Positions 25,583 through 33,655 of a DNA stretch of 64,000 nucleotides are shown here, one piece after another. The notes under the pieces were generated by a model. It saw only the letters and a program-made list of their open reading frames with translations. It had not been told where the DNA came from and searched no databases. How positions within the stretch are numbered: the first letter of the stretch is position 1; the number at the start of each line of letters is the position of its first letter. Source of the stretch: SAR324 cluster bacterium (GTDB taxonomy: Bacteria > SAR324 > XYD2-FULL-50-16); the NCBI GenBank assembly GCA_028282885.1, contig JANQGX010000086.1, positions 124,001 through 188,000 of the forward strand. Reading direction: 5' to 3'. The translations under genes were made by a program, and so were the position numbers.

Positions 25583-27604
25583 ATGGAATCGATCGGGATC
25601 ATCATTGACTTCAGGCTTGAACTCGCCGAATTTCTCAGGGATAACCTGAGTCTGATATTTGATGAATACATTAAAATAAACAGCTACTTCCTGAACAGTC
25701 TGAACGAGGGAGATGTGATTGACGATGACGTTGTGCTGGTCATGTCAAAAGAAAGAGCAGTGCAAGCAAAGCAATACATCGCAGATAGTGAGAAAATCGT
25801 TGTTATTCACCGAACCATAAAAGAAAAAGATGCATACCCAATCCTCGCAATTCCTAAGAATACCAAAGTATTGGTTGTAAATGACACAAAAGAGACCACT
25901 CTGGAAACGGTTTCGCTGTTATACCAAATCGGGATAAATCATCTCTCCCTAGTACCATATGAACAGGGCATGGATTATCGCGATTTCAATATCGCCATTA
26001 CTCCGGCGCTGTCATCACGAGTCCCTGATTATATTAAGAAAATAATGGACATCGGTAACAGGTATGTCGATATGTCGACCTTTATTCAGATAATGAATAA
26101 GCTGAAAATCGACAACAAGGAAATAAGGAGGCGATTGATCAAGTATTCGGATTCCATAATTACCCTCGACAGTGGTATCAAACAGCACTACAAGGACCTT
26201 TACATCAAGCATGAGGAGCTGGACGCGGTGATAAATCTCTCTAATGAGGGAATTCTGCTGGTTAACAATGACAACGAAATCCTCCTTAGCAATAAAGTGT
26301 TTAAAAAGATCTTTAAAATCAATCATGAGATCATCGGGGAAAAACTGAACGACCTGTTTGACAAAACCATTATAAAATCTCTTCAAAGAGAGGAGATTCA
26401 GGACGAACTCATTGAACAGCAAAGTAAATATATCAATGTTAACAAACGGAGAATTGACTACATTGGCGAAAACGTAGGTTACTATTTTAATTTTCAGGAG
26501 GTTACTTATATCAAGCAATTGGAGCAGAACCTGACCAGAAAACTGAGAGATAAAGGACTGATCGCCAGATACAATTTCAATTTTATCAAAACCGAATCTC
26601 CATCCATGAAGGAGTGTATCGAACTCGCCAAAAACATCTCAAAATCTGATCTGACTGTTTTCATATCCGGAGAAAGTGGAACCGGAAAAGAGCTAATGGC
26701 GCAGTCCATTCATAATTACTCAAAAAGAAAAAAACAGCCTTTTGTCGCAATCAACTGCGCGGCGTTTTCGGAGAGCCTCCTGGAAAGCGAGCTTTTTGGT
26801 TATGATGGCGGATCCTTTACTGGTGCACTGAAAGAAGGAAAAAAAGGTCTGTTTGAATCAGCAAATAATGGCACCATATTTCTGGATGAAATCGGAGACA
26901 TGCCATTGTCTCTTCAAACCAGATTGCTGCGGATACTTCAAGAGAGGCAGGTCATGCGGATTGGATCACAACGGGTGATCAACGTGAACATCAGAGTCCT
27001 GGTTGCCACGAACAAGAACCTGTTCGACATGGTTCAGAAAGGACAATTCAGGGAGGATTTATATTATCGAATAAATGTGTTGCCGATCAATATCCCTCCT
27101 CTCCGAAAAAGACAGGAAGATATTATACCCTTATTAAGACATTTCACCGGAAACACTAAACAAATGGAAATCACCGCTGAGGTCGAGTCCCTCCTGTTAA
27201 GTTATGATTGGCCGGGAAATATCAGGGAACTGCAAAATGTGGTCTCTTATATTGAATTAACCAAATCAAAAAAGGTGACTTTGAATCAGCTTCCCTATTA
27301 TCTCTTGCATAAAACTCACAATTTCGAGAATGAGCTTGCCAAGATAGAAGAGAGCTTCGGTGTTGCCAAAGGATTGGAGGCTATTAAATTAATAAGCTAT
27401 TACAACAACTTAAATCTCTGTATTGGCAGAAAAAACATCGAAAGACTGCTCAAGGATCGCAATATCACCTCCAGCGAAAGCGAAATTAGGAGAATGCTTA
27501 AATGTCTTAGTAGCCTTGGCCTTGTGTCATCACGCGTTGGCCGTAAGGGTACGGAAGTTACCTCATTCGGCAAGGAGTTCATTAAATGGGCAGAAAATAG
27601 GTGA
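25583..27604 (+). CDS. Sigma-54-dependent activator with PrpR-type sensor domain and atypical C-terminus
   Basis: 673 residues from ATG 25583 (AGGAGA seven bases upstream). Residues 1-180 resemble the PrpR_N ligand domain. Residues about 200-310 form a PAS-like domain (DAVINLSNEGILLVNNDNEILLSN in part). The AAA+ core about 325-560 has Walker A GESGTGKE, the sigma-54 contact loop G-G-S-F-T-G-A (GAFTGA variant), Walker B IFLDEIGDM and the Arg finger region FREDLYYRINVLPI. The C-terminus lacks a Fis-type helix-turn-helix; instead residues about 590-670 look like a winged helix (SEIRRMLKCLSSLGLVSS). It probably activates the -24/-12 promoters at 25285 and 27766. Confidence 0.88.
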   Translation: MESIGIIIDFRLELAEFLRDNLSLIFDEYIKINSYFLNSLNEGDVIDDDVVLVMSKERAVQAKQYIADSEKIVVIHRTIKEKDAYPILAIPKNTKVLVVNDTKETTLETVSLLYQIGINHLSLVPYEQGMDYRDFNIAITPALSSRVPDYIKKIMDIGNRYVDMSTFIQIMNKLKIDNKEIRRRLIKYSDSIITLDSGIKQHYKDLYIKHEELDAVINLSNEGILLVNNDNEILLSNKVFKKIFKINHEIIGEKLNDLFDKTIIKSLQREEIQDELIEQQSKYINVNKRRIDYIGENVGYYFNFQEVTYIKQLEQNLTRKLRDKGLIARYNFNFIKTESPSMKECIELAKNISKSDLTVFISGESGTGKELMAQSIHNYSKRKKQPFVAINCAAFSESLLESELFGYDGGSFTGALKEGKKGLFESANNGTIFLDEIGDMPLSLQTRLLRILQERQVMRIGSQRVINVNIRVLVATNKNLFDMVQKGQFREDLYYRINVLPINIPPLRKRQEDIIPLLRHFTGNTKQMEITAEVESLLLSYDWPGNIRELQNVVSYIELTKSKKVTLNQLPYYLLHKTHNFENELAKIEESFGVAKGLEAIKLISYYNNLNLCIGRKNIERLLKDRNITSSESEIRRMLKCLSSLGLVSSRVGRKGTEVTSFGKEFIKWAENR

Positions 27605-27765
27605 GATTAGCAGCCTATTTAACCAGTTAAACAGAGTCAATACAGTCGGTTCTTCCTGCAAAAGTTGGTTAGACAAGGATTGACGTTAAATTGAAGTATT
27701 CCTGACAAAGGATAAGATACGTTAGAAAATTGTTATCATTGGATTAACCGGTCATTGCTTCTTCA

Positions 27766-27783
27766 TTGGCACTAAAGTTGCTG
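27766..27783 (+). promoter_or_regulatory. Sigma-54 (-24/-12) promoter of the second peptide transporter operon
   Basis: TTGGCAC (27766-27772), five bases, TTGCTG (27778-27783): a perfect match to TGGCAC-N5-TTGC, with GG and GC 12 bases apart. It lies 73 bases upstream of the binding-protein ATG at 27856 and just downstream of the activator gene. Confidence 0.85.
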
Positions 27784-27855
27784 TTTGCACAACCAGTTTA
27801 TTAAATCGGATTAGGCCACCAGGAATGCACTTCAAACTCTTCAGGAGGAATTGAA

Positions 27856-29490
27856 ATGAAAAAAAAGTTGATGTTGTTTTCAATTAGTTTTTTGTTGATT
27901 TCGGGCCTCGGTTTTGCGGCCGGAAGCAAGAATGTTTACAGAATCGGTGTTTTTCATTCTCCTACGGGAGTGTTCCATCCGGCATATGCAACGCACAGCT
28001 ATGATTTTTACATCACACGTTTTGTTTTTGAAACTTTGCTGAGATACGGACCGGATGGCAAGCTCGAACCCAATCTGGCCAAGGAGTGGAGTGCTTCGAA
28101 GGACGGAACTGTTTTTACCTTTGTATTAAGAGACGGGATTAAGTTTCATGACGGAACACCGTTGACTGCCGAAGATGTCAAATACTCCATTGAATACGTG
28201 GGGTTTCCTGATTACAAAGGCGCTAGAGCATCCTTTATTAATGCCATCAAGGGTGTGAAAGAGTTCAAGGCCGGGAAGACAAAAGACCTGAAGGGGATCA
28301 AAGTGTTGGACAAAAACACGATTCAGATAACAACTGAAAAAACCTACTCATCCGGTTTTTTAAGATTTGGAATCAACTTCGAGATTTTTCCCAAACATAT
28401 CTGGGAAAAGGTTGAGGTTGGCAAGGCCCAGGAAGCAACCGATCTGATGAGACAACCCATTGGCACCGGCCCGTTTAAAATGACAGAATACGTTCCTGAC
28501 CAATATGTGACTTTTACCCGTTTTGATGATTACTGGGAAGGAGCGCCCAAATTGGACAAGATAATTCTGGTAAAGACCAATCGGGATACGGCCCAGGCTC
28601 AGTTGTTCAGGGGTGAGATTGACCAGATTTACCCGGGAAGCATCAGAAAAACCGATGCTGATCAATTCAAGGCGCATGGCATGGTCATCAGCGGAGTTCC
28701 CCGAAATGCTTACCAATACATGACTGTCAATCTTACCAAAAAGCCATTCCAGGACAAGCGCGTCAGGCAGGCTATTGCCCATGCCCTCAACCGCAAGGGT
28801 GTGGTAGATAATTTTCTGGAAGGGCACGGCGAAGTATCACATAATCCTTATCCTTCAACTTTTTGGGCACATCCCGAGGGAATGAATGAGTACAAATATA
28901 GCCGCGATAAAGCACTTGAACTGTTCAAGACGGCTGGGTGGAACTATGATGCCGGTAAAAATGTAATGTACCTCGACGGTAAACCGGTGAGGTTTCAACT
29001 CAAGTACTCCAAAGGAAATGTTGTTCGCGAAAAATGCGCTGTATTGTTTCAACAGAATCTCAAAGATGTCGGCATCAAGATTGATCTGAAAATAATGGAA
29101 TTCGGCGTAATGTATGATGAAGTCAAGAAAAGCGATTATGAAATTGCCCTTGTCGGGCAAGGCAGTGAAAATGATGGTGACCTGTCGAAGTTCTATTATT
29201 CGGACTTCATCAAGCCTATCGGGGACAATTCCGGCAGCAATTGGATTCGATATAAGAATCCCGAGGTGGACCGCTTAATCGATGAAGGTTTCAGAACTCT
29301 GGACCAGGACAAGCGGCAGACCTTGTATCGAAAAATTGGTCTGCTCTTAAACGAGGAGTTACCGGTAATCTACATTTATCATTGGCCCGATAACATCGTT
29401 TTTACCGGGAAACTGAAAGGCCGGACAATTCCCCCTGTGGCTGCGTATTCTTACTATTACAAAGCTAACAAGTGGTATTTCGCGGACTAG
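27856..29490 (+). CDS. ABC transporter substrate-binding protein, family 5
   Basis: 544-residue periplasmic peptide-binding protein with a Sec signal peptide (residues 1-22, MKKK then Leu/Ile-rich, cleaving after GFA). Hallmarks: FVFETLLRYGPDGKLEPNLAKEW, FVLRDGIKFHDGTPLTAEDVKYS, MRQPIGTGPFKMTEYV, RVRQAIAHALNRKGVV and ALELFKTAGWNYD. A GGAGG ribosome site lies seven bases before the ATG. First gene of a five-gene importer operon under a sigma-54 promoter. The ligand is unknown; the linked M20, S9 and omega-amidase genes point to peptides or acyl/amide derivatives of amino acids. Confidence 0.94.
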   Translation: MKKKLMLFSISFLLISGLGFAAGSKNVYRIGVFHSPTGVFHPAYATHSYDFYITRFVFETLLRYGPDGKLEPNLAKEWSASKDGTVFTFVLRDGIKFHDGTPLTAEDVKYSIEYVGFPDYKGARASFINAIKGVKEFKAGKTKDLKGIKVLDKNTIQITTEKTYSSGFLRFGINFEIFPKHIWEKVEVGKAQEATDLMRQPIGTGPFKMTEYVPDQYVTFTRFDDYWEGAPKLDKIILVKTNRDTAQAQLFRGEIDQIYPGSIRKTDADQFKAHGMVISGVPRNAYQYMTVNLTKKPFQDKRVRQAIAHALNRKGVVDNFLEGHGEVSHNPYPSTFWAHPEGMNEYKYSRDKALELFKTAGWNYDAGKNVMYLDGKPVRFQLKYSKGNVVREKCAVLFQQNLKDVGIKIDLKIMEFGVMYDEVKKSDYEIALVGQGSENDGDLSKFYYSDFIKPIGDNSGSNWIRYKNPEVDRLIDEGFRTLDQDKRQTLYRKIGLLLNEELPVIYIYHWPDNIVFTGKLKGRTIPPVAAYSYYYKANKWYFAD

Positions 29491-29624
29491 GCTGTTGATC
29501 GCCAAAGAAACCCGATAAAAATCCTTATTACTGGCTGCATTTAAACGTCGCTCGATATCAATCATCAAAACGCGGGCGGCGTTAACCTCCATCGCTTCAG
29601 AATACTGTTTTCCAGGGCAAAATC

Positions 29625-30587
29625 ATGAGAAAATATTTGATCAGGAGAATCTTGATAATCATACCGGTGCTTTTCGGGGTATCCATTGTCATTTTCGCGT
29701 TGATTCATCTGGCACCGGGAGATCCGTATTCAAGCATGATTGATCCGAATTTTACAGCGGAAGACAGGAGGAATCTATTGGAAGCAATCGGTTATTACGA
29801 TCCGCTTCCGGTCAAGTACGTTAAATGGCTGGGTCGCGCCATACAGGGTGACCTCGGTTATTCCATCACTTACAAGGAGCCCGTCTTGTCGGTGATTTTG
29901 AGGAATTTCAAAAACACCGTGGTGTTATCCTTAACAGCTCTGGCGCTAAGTGTATTAATGGCCGTTCCCATTGGGGTTATTTCAGCGACCAGGAAGAACA
30001 CCATTTTTGATTATGTGGTGACAGTATTTTCCTTTATCGGCATATCAGTCCCCATATTTTTTCTGGCAATGTTGCTAATCAAATTTCTTTCGTTTGATCT
30101 GGGCTTGTTCCCCATTTCCGGTATGCAGACAATAGGGAGCGGGTATTCCGGATTCATGAAATTTTTGGACTTTGTTCATCATTTGATGTTGCCGGTAATT
30201 GCCTTGGCACTGGTCCAAATGGCGCAGTTGATGAGATATACACGTTCATCAATGCTTGAAGTCATCATGCAAGATTACATTCGGACTGCCAGGGCAAAAG
30301 GACTCAAAGAAAGACTGGTGATCTATAAACATGCACTTAGAAACGCCTTGATTCCGGTTGTTACCGTCATTTGCATATCGATAGGTTATTTGATGTCCGG
30401 TGCCGTGTTAACGGAAACGGTATTTGTCTGGCCGGGAATGGGAACCCTGGTTTACCAGTCCATTCTAAACCGGGATTATCCGGTTGTGGTTTCCTGCGCA
30501 TTGGTGATGGCTTTTTTCATTCTTATCGCCAATCTGATTGCAGATATCCTGTACGCCTTTATCGATCCAAGAATAAAATATGAGTAA
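29625..30587 (+). CDS. Peptide ABC transporter permease (DppB type)
   Basis: 320-residue inner-membrane permease. The N-terminus RRILIIIPVLFGVSIVIFALIHLAPGDP (in pieces) is the classic DppB start; GDLGYSITYKEPVLSVI, the coupling loop IRTARAKGLKERLVIYKHALRN and the end DPRIKYE complete the pattern. It lies 134 bases after the binding-protein gene, a gap that could hold an mRNA processing or stability element, and 18 bases before the DppC gene. Confidence 0.95.
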   Translation: MRKYLIRRILIIIPVLFGVSIVIFALIHLAPGDPYSSMIDPNFTAEDRRNLLEAIGYYDPLPVKYVKWLGRAIQGDLGYSITYKEPVLSVILRNFKNTVVLSLTALALSVLMAVPIGVISATRKNTIFDYVVTVFSFIGISVPIFFLAMLLIKFLSFDLGLFPISGMQTIGSGYSGFMKFLDFVHHLMLPVIALALVQMAQLMRYTRSSMLEVIMQDYIRTARAKGLKERLVIYKHALRNALIPVVTVICISIGYLMSGAVLTETVFVWPGMGTLVYQSILNRDYPVVVSCALVMAFFILIANLIADILYAFIDPRIKYE

Positions 30588-30605
30588 TGGCACTGGAGAA
30601 GCAAA

Positions 30606-31478
30606 ATGAGCTTGATGACGGTTGAATCTGGTCTGTCTCCCTGGAAGATTGCCACTGCCAAGTTAAAAAGAAACAAGCTGGCGATGTTCGGACTGTTTGT
30701 CATTTCAATTCTGGTGGCACTGGCTATTCTGGCCCCGGTAATCACGCCCTACGAACGTGATCGCATCGATATGTTCAAAATCTATGAGTCGCCAACCTCC
30801 GAGCACAAGCTGGGAATGGATGAAATGGGCAGAGATGTGCTGACTCGATTGATCTATGGTGCCAGAATTTCCATCAGCGTCGGTATTGTATCCACTATCA
30901 TTGCGGTGGTGATTGGTGTGATACTGGGAGCGGTTGCCGGTTACTCAGGGAGTATCGTCGATTCAATCATCATGCGAATCGTGGATGTTTTCATGTGTTT
31001 TCCCTTCTTTTTGATAGCCATTGTTATCGCCGGGATTCTTGGCCCCAGTATTATAAACCTCATGCTCATTTCCGGTTTGTTGAACTGGCCCAGCCTGACC
31101 AGGATAGTTCGAGCAGAGGTCCTATCATTGAAGCATTGTGAATACATCGAAGCTGCCAAGGCTCTGGGACTAAATGCAAGGAAAATCATTTTCAAGCACA
31201 TAATACCCAATACACTGGCACCGATTATTGTTTACGCTACATTGGGGATCGCTCGGGGAATACTGATCGAAGCCGGTTTGAGCTTTCTGGGATTGGGCGT
31301 TGAACAGCCGGTTCCCAGTTGGGGAAATATGTTGTCAGCAGCGCAGAATTTCACCACATTGACGACATATTGGTGGGTGTGGATACCACCGGGATTCATG
31401 GTTCTGGTTACCGTACTGTCGATCAATTTTCTTGGTGACGGATTGAGGGATGCTTTGGACCCGAAAATCATTCAATAG
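30606..31478 (+). CDS. Peptide ABC transporter permease (DppC type)
   Basis: 290 residues with about six helices. MDEMGRDVLTRLIYGARIS is the DppC hallmark (GTDxxGRDxxSR); the coupling loop is EAAKALGLNARKIIFKHIIPN, followed by EAGLSFLGLGVEQPVPSWG and the end DALDPKI. ATG 30606 follows GGAG at seven bases. Pairs with the DppB-type permease. Confidence 0.95.
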   Translation: MSLMTVESGLSPWKIATAKLKRNKLAMFGLFVISILVALAILAPVITPYERDRIDMFKIYESPTSEHKLGMDEMGRDVLTRLIYGARISISVGIVSTIIAVVIGVILGAVAGYSGSIVDSIIMRIVDVFMCFPFFLIAIVIAGILGPSIINLMLISGLLNWPSLTRIVRAEVLSLKHCEYIEAAKALGLNARKIIFKHIIPNTLAPIIVYATLGIARGILIEAGLSFLGLGVEQPVPSWGNMLSAAQNFTTLTTYWWVWIPPGFMVLVTVLSINFLGDGLRDALDPKIIQ

Positions 31479-31489
31479 GGAGTGTGCGA

Positions 31490-32470
31490 ATGCCTGAAGC
31501 CTTGCTCGAAATTCAAGATCTTGTCACTAGCTTTAAGACGACATCAGGACTTCAAAGAGTTCTGGACGGGATAAATCTGTCCCTGCGGAGAGGTGAAATT
31601 CTGGGGCTGGTTGGAGAATCCGGATGCGGGAAAAGTATCACTTCGCTATCGATAATGAGGCTGTTGCCGCAGCCTTACGGGTTTATTGAAAATGGGAAAA
31701 TCCTCTTTAATGACAAGGAACTGACTGATCTATCCATTCCCGAAATGGAATCCATAAGAGGCAATGAAATATCAATGATCTTTCAGGAACCCATGACGGC
31801 GTTAAACCCTGTTTTCACCATAGGCAATCAGATCGAAGAAGTTTTGGATATCCATCAGGATCTGAAAAAGCGGGACAAAAAAGAGAAATGCATTGAAATG
31901 TTGAAGCTGGTTGGGTTGCCAAGAGCCAAAGATGTATATAACGAGTATCCCCACCAGTTAAGCGGAGGCATGAGACAGCGGGTAATGATAGCCATGGCTC
32001 TGAGCTGCGAACCGAGGTTGCTTATCGCTGATGAACCCACTACAGCATTGGATGTGACCGTCCAGATCCAGATTCTGGAATTAATGAAAAGCCTGCAAAA
32101 GGATATGAATACCTCCATCTTACTGATTACGCATGATTTGGGAGTAATTGCAGAGATGTGTGACAGGGTGGCGGTAATGTACCTGGGAAAAATTGTTGAA
32201 GAGACCACAACAGTCAATATTTTTGACAATCCTCTGCATCCCTATTCCCAAGGTTTACTGAACTCCAGATTGGGTAATATTCAAAAGGGCGAGAAATTGA
32301 TCTGCATTCCCGGAATGGTTCCCACATTGTCCGATAAACCGCAAGGTTGCTTTTTCTCTCCCCGCTGTTCCAAATGCATTGATCGTTGCAAAACGGATAT
32401 GCCGGAATTGAATGAGGTGAAACCGGGCCACAAGGTTAGATGTTGGTTATACGTCGACGAGGATTATTAA
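31490..32470 (+). CDS. Peptide ABC transporter ATPase (DppD type)
   Basis: 326 residues. Walker A GESGCGKSI, Q-loop FQEPMTALNPVF, signature LSGGMRQRVMIAMALSCEP, Walker B LLIADEPTTALD, switch THDLGVIAE, and the C-terminal oligo_HPY part with IPGMVPTLSDKPQGCFFSPRC and four or more Cys. I prefer ATG 31490, seven bases after AGGGAG; a GTG at 31484 would add two residues. Its stop abuts the next ATG directly. Confidence 0.95.
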   Translation: MPEALLEIQDLVTSFKTTSGLQRVLDGINLSLRRGEILGLVGESGCGKSITSLSIMRLLPQPYGFIENGKILFNDKELTDLSIPEMESIRGNEISMIFQEPMTALNPVFTIGNQIEEVLDIHQDLKKRDKKEKCIEMLKLVGLPRAKDVYNEYPHQLSGGMRQRVMIAMALSCEPRLLIADEPTTALDVTVQIQILELMKSLQKDMNTSILLITHDLGVIAEMCDRVAVMYLGKIVEETTTVNIFDNPLHPYSQGLLNSRLGNIQKGEKLICIPGMVPTLSDKPQGCFFSPRCSKCIDRCKTDMPELNEVKPGHKVRCWLYVDEDY

Positions 32471-33454
32471 ATGACTGAATACATATTGGAAGCAAACAAC
32501 CTGAAAAAGTACTTTCCCATCTTCGGCGGGGTTTTCTCAAGAGTAGAGGGGTATGTCAAAGCGGTTGACGACGTGACATTTAAAATAAGAAAAGGGGAAA
32601 CATTCGGTCTTGTCGGAGAATCGGGATGCGGAAAATCGACCACCGGAAGGACAATTCTGAATCTACTGAAACCTACCGGCGGATCGGTGACCTTTAACGG
32701 CAAGGTGATTTTTGATGTTGAAAACAAGCATACCCTGAATAAAAAAGAAACGCGAGCGTTGAGACGAAACATGCAGATCATTTTTCAGGACCCGGGCTCG
32801 TGCCTTGATCCAAGAATGAATGTTGCCTCCCTTATAGGCGAAGGTCTGCTGGAGCATGGCCTGGCAAAAAAAAGAGAGATTATGGATAAAGCCGTGGAAC
32901 TGCTGGAACTCTGTGGGTTGAGAGGGGAGTGCGTTCACAGATACCCCCATGAGTTCAGTGGCGGTCAGCGTCAAAGAATTGCAATCGCCAGAGCCTTGGC
33001 TTTAGCCCCAAAGTTCATTGTTGGTGACGAACCAATTGCCGCCCTGGATGTTTCGATTCAGGCCCAGGTCCTAACACTGATGCAGGAACTGAAAGAAAAA
33101 CTCGGTTTAACCTATATGTTCATCTCCCATGACCTGGGAGTCGTCAAGTATTTCTGCGACAGTACCTGTGTCATGTATCTTGGCTCAATCGTCGAGCAGG
33201 CCTCCAGTGAAAGACTTTTTTCCAATCCCTTACACCCGTATACAAAATGCCTGTTAGCAGCTATTCCGAAATCGAATCCCAGGGAGACTAAAGAGAGAAT
33301 CATTTTGAGCGGAGATGTTCCAAGTCCTGCCGATCCCCCCAAGGGGTGTAAATTCCATACCAGATGCCCCCAGGCAAAAGATATCTGCAAAGACACAGTC
33401 CCGCTGATGAAAGAGATTGCAACAGATCACCATGTCTGTTGTCACCTGTATTAA
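32471..33454 (+). CDS. Peptide ABC transporter ATPase (DppF type)
   Basis: 327 residues. Walker A GESGCGKSTTGRTI, Q-loop IFQDPGSCLDPRM, signature FSGGQRQRIAIARALALAP, Walker B FIVGDEPIAALD (Val-Gly replacing the more usual V-C/S), switch SHDLGVVKYF, and the oligo_HPY end SPADPPKGCKFHTRCPQAKDIC. The ATG follows the DppD stop codon with no gap. Last gene of the importer; about 200 bases separate it from the S9 peptidase. Confidence 0.95.
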   Translation: MTEYILEANNLKKYFPIFGGVFSRVEGYVKAVDDVTFKIRKGETFGLVGESGCGKSTTGRTILNLLKPTGGSVTFNGKVIFDVENKHTLNKKETRALRRNMQIIFQDPGSCLDPRMNVASLIGEGLLEHGLAKKREIMDKAVELLELCGLRGECVHRYPHEFSGGQRQRIAIARALALAPKFIVGDEPIAALDVSIQAQVLTLMQELKEKLGLTYMFISHDLGVVKYFCDSTCVMYLGSIVEQASSERLFSNPLHPYTKCLLAAIPKSNPRETKERIILSGDVPSPADPPKGCKFHTRCPQAKDICKDTVPLMKEIATDHHVCCHLY

Positions 33455-33655
33455 TCTATAGGAAAGCCTGTTTTGAGGTCATCAATTCCATTGTAGCCCT
33501 CGTCCATCTTCCTGACCATCCTGCGGCACATCGTCAGATTTGTCTTTTTGGCATCGAGGGTGAGACCAATGAAGCAATTTTGACCAAAATTGAAAGAAAA
33601 AGTTGTATCTAAAAGTTTACAAAAGATAAAAACAGCGTTGATGTGAGGAAATGCA

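Noticed and set aside
33364..33612. Rightward frame across the end of the DppF-type gene into the gap
   Set aside because: Its first half lies in another frame of the ATPase gene and there is no ribosome site; the protein-like tail is too short to support.
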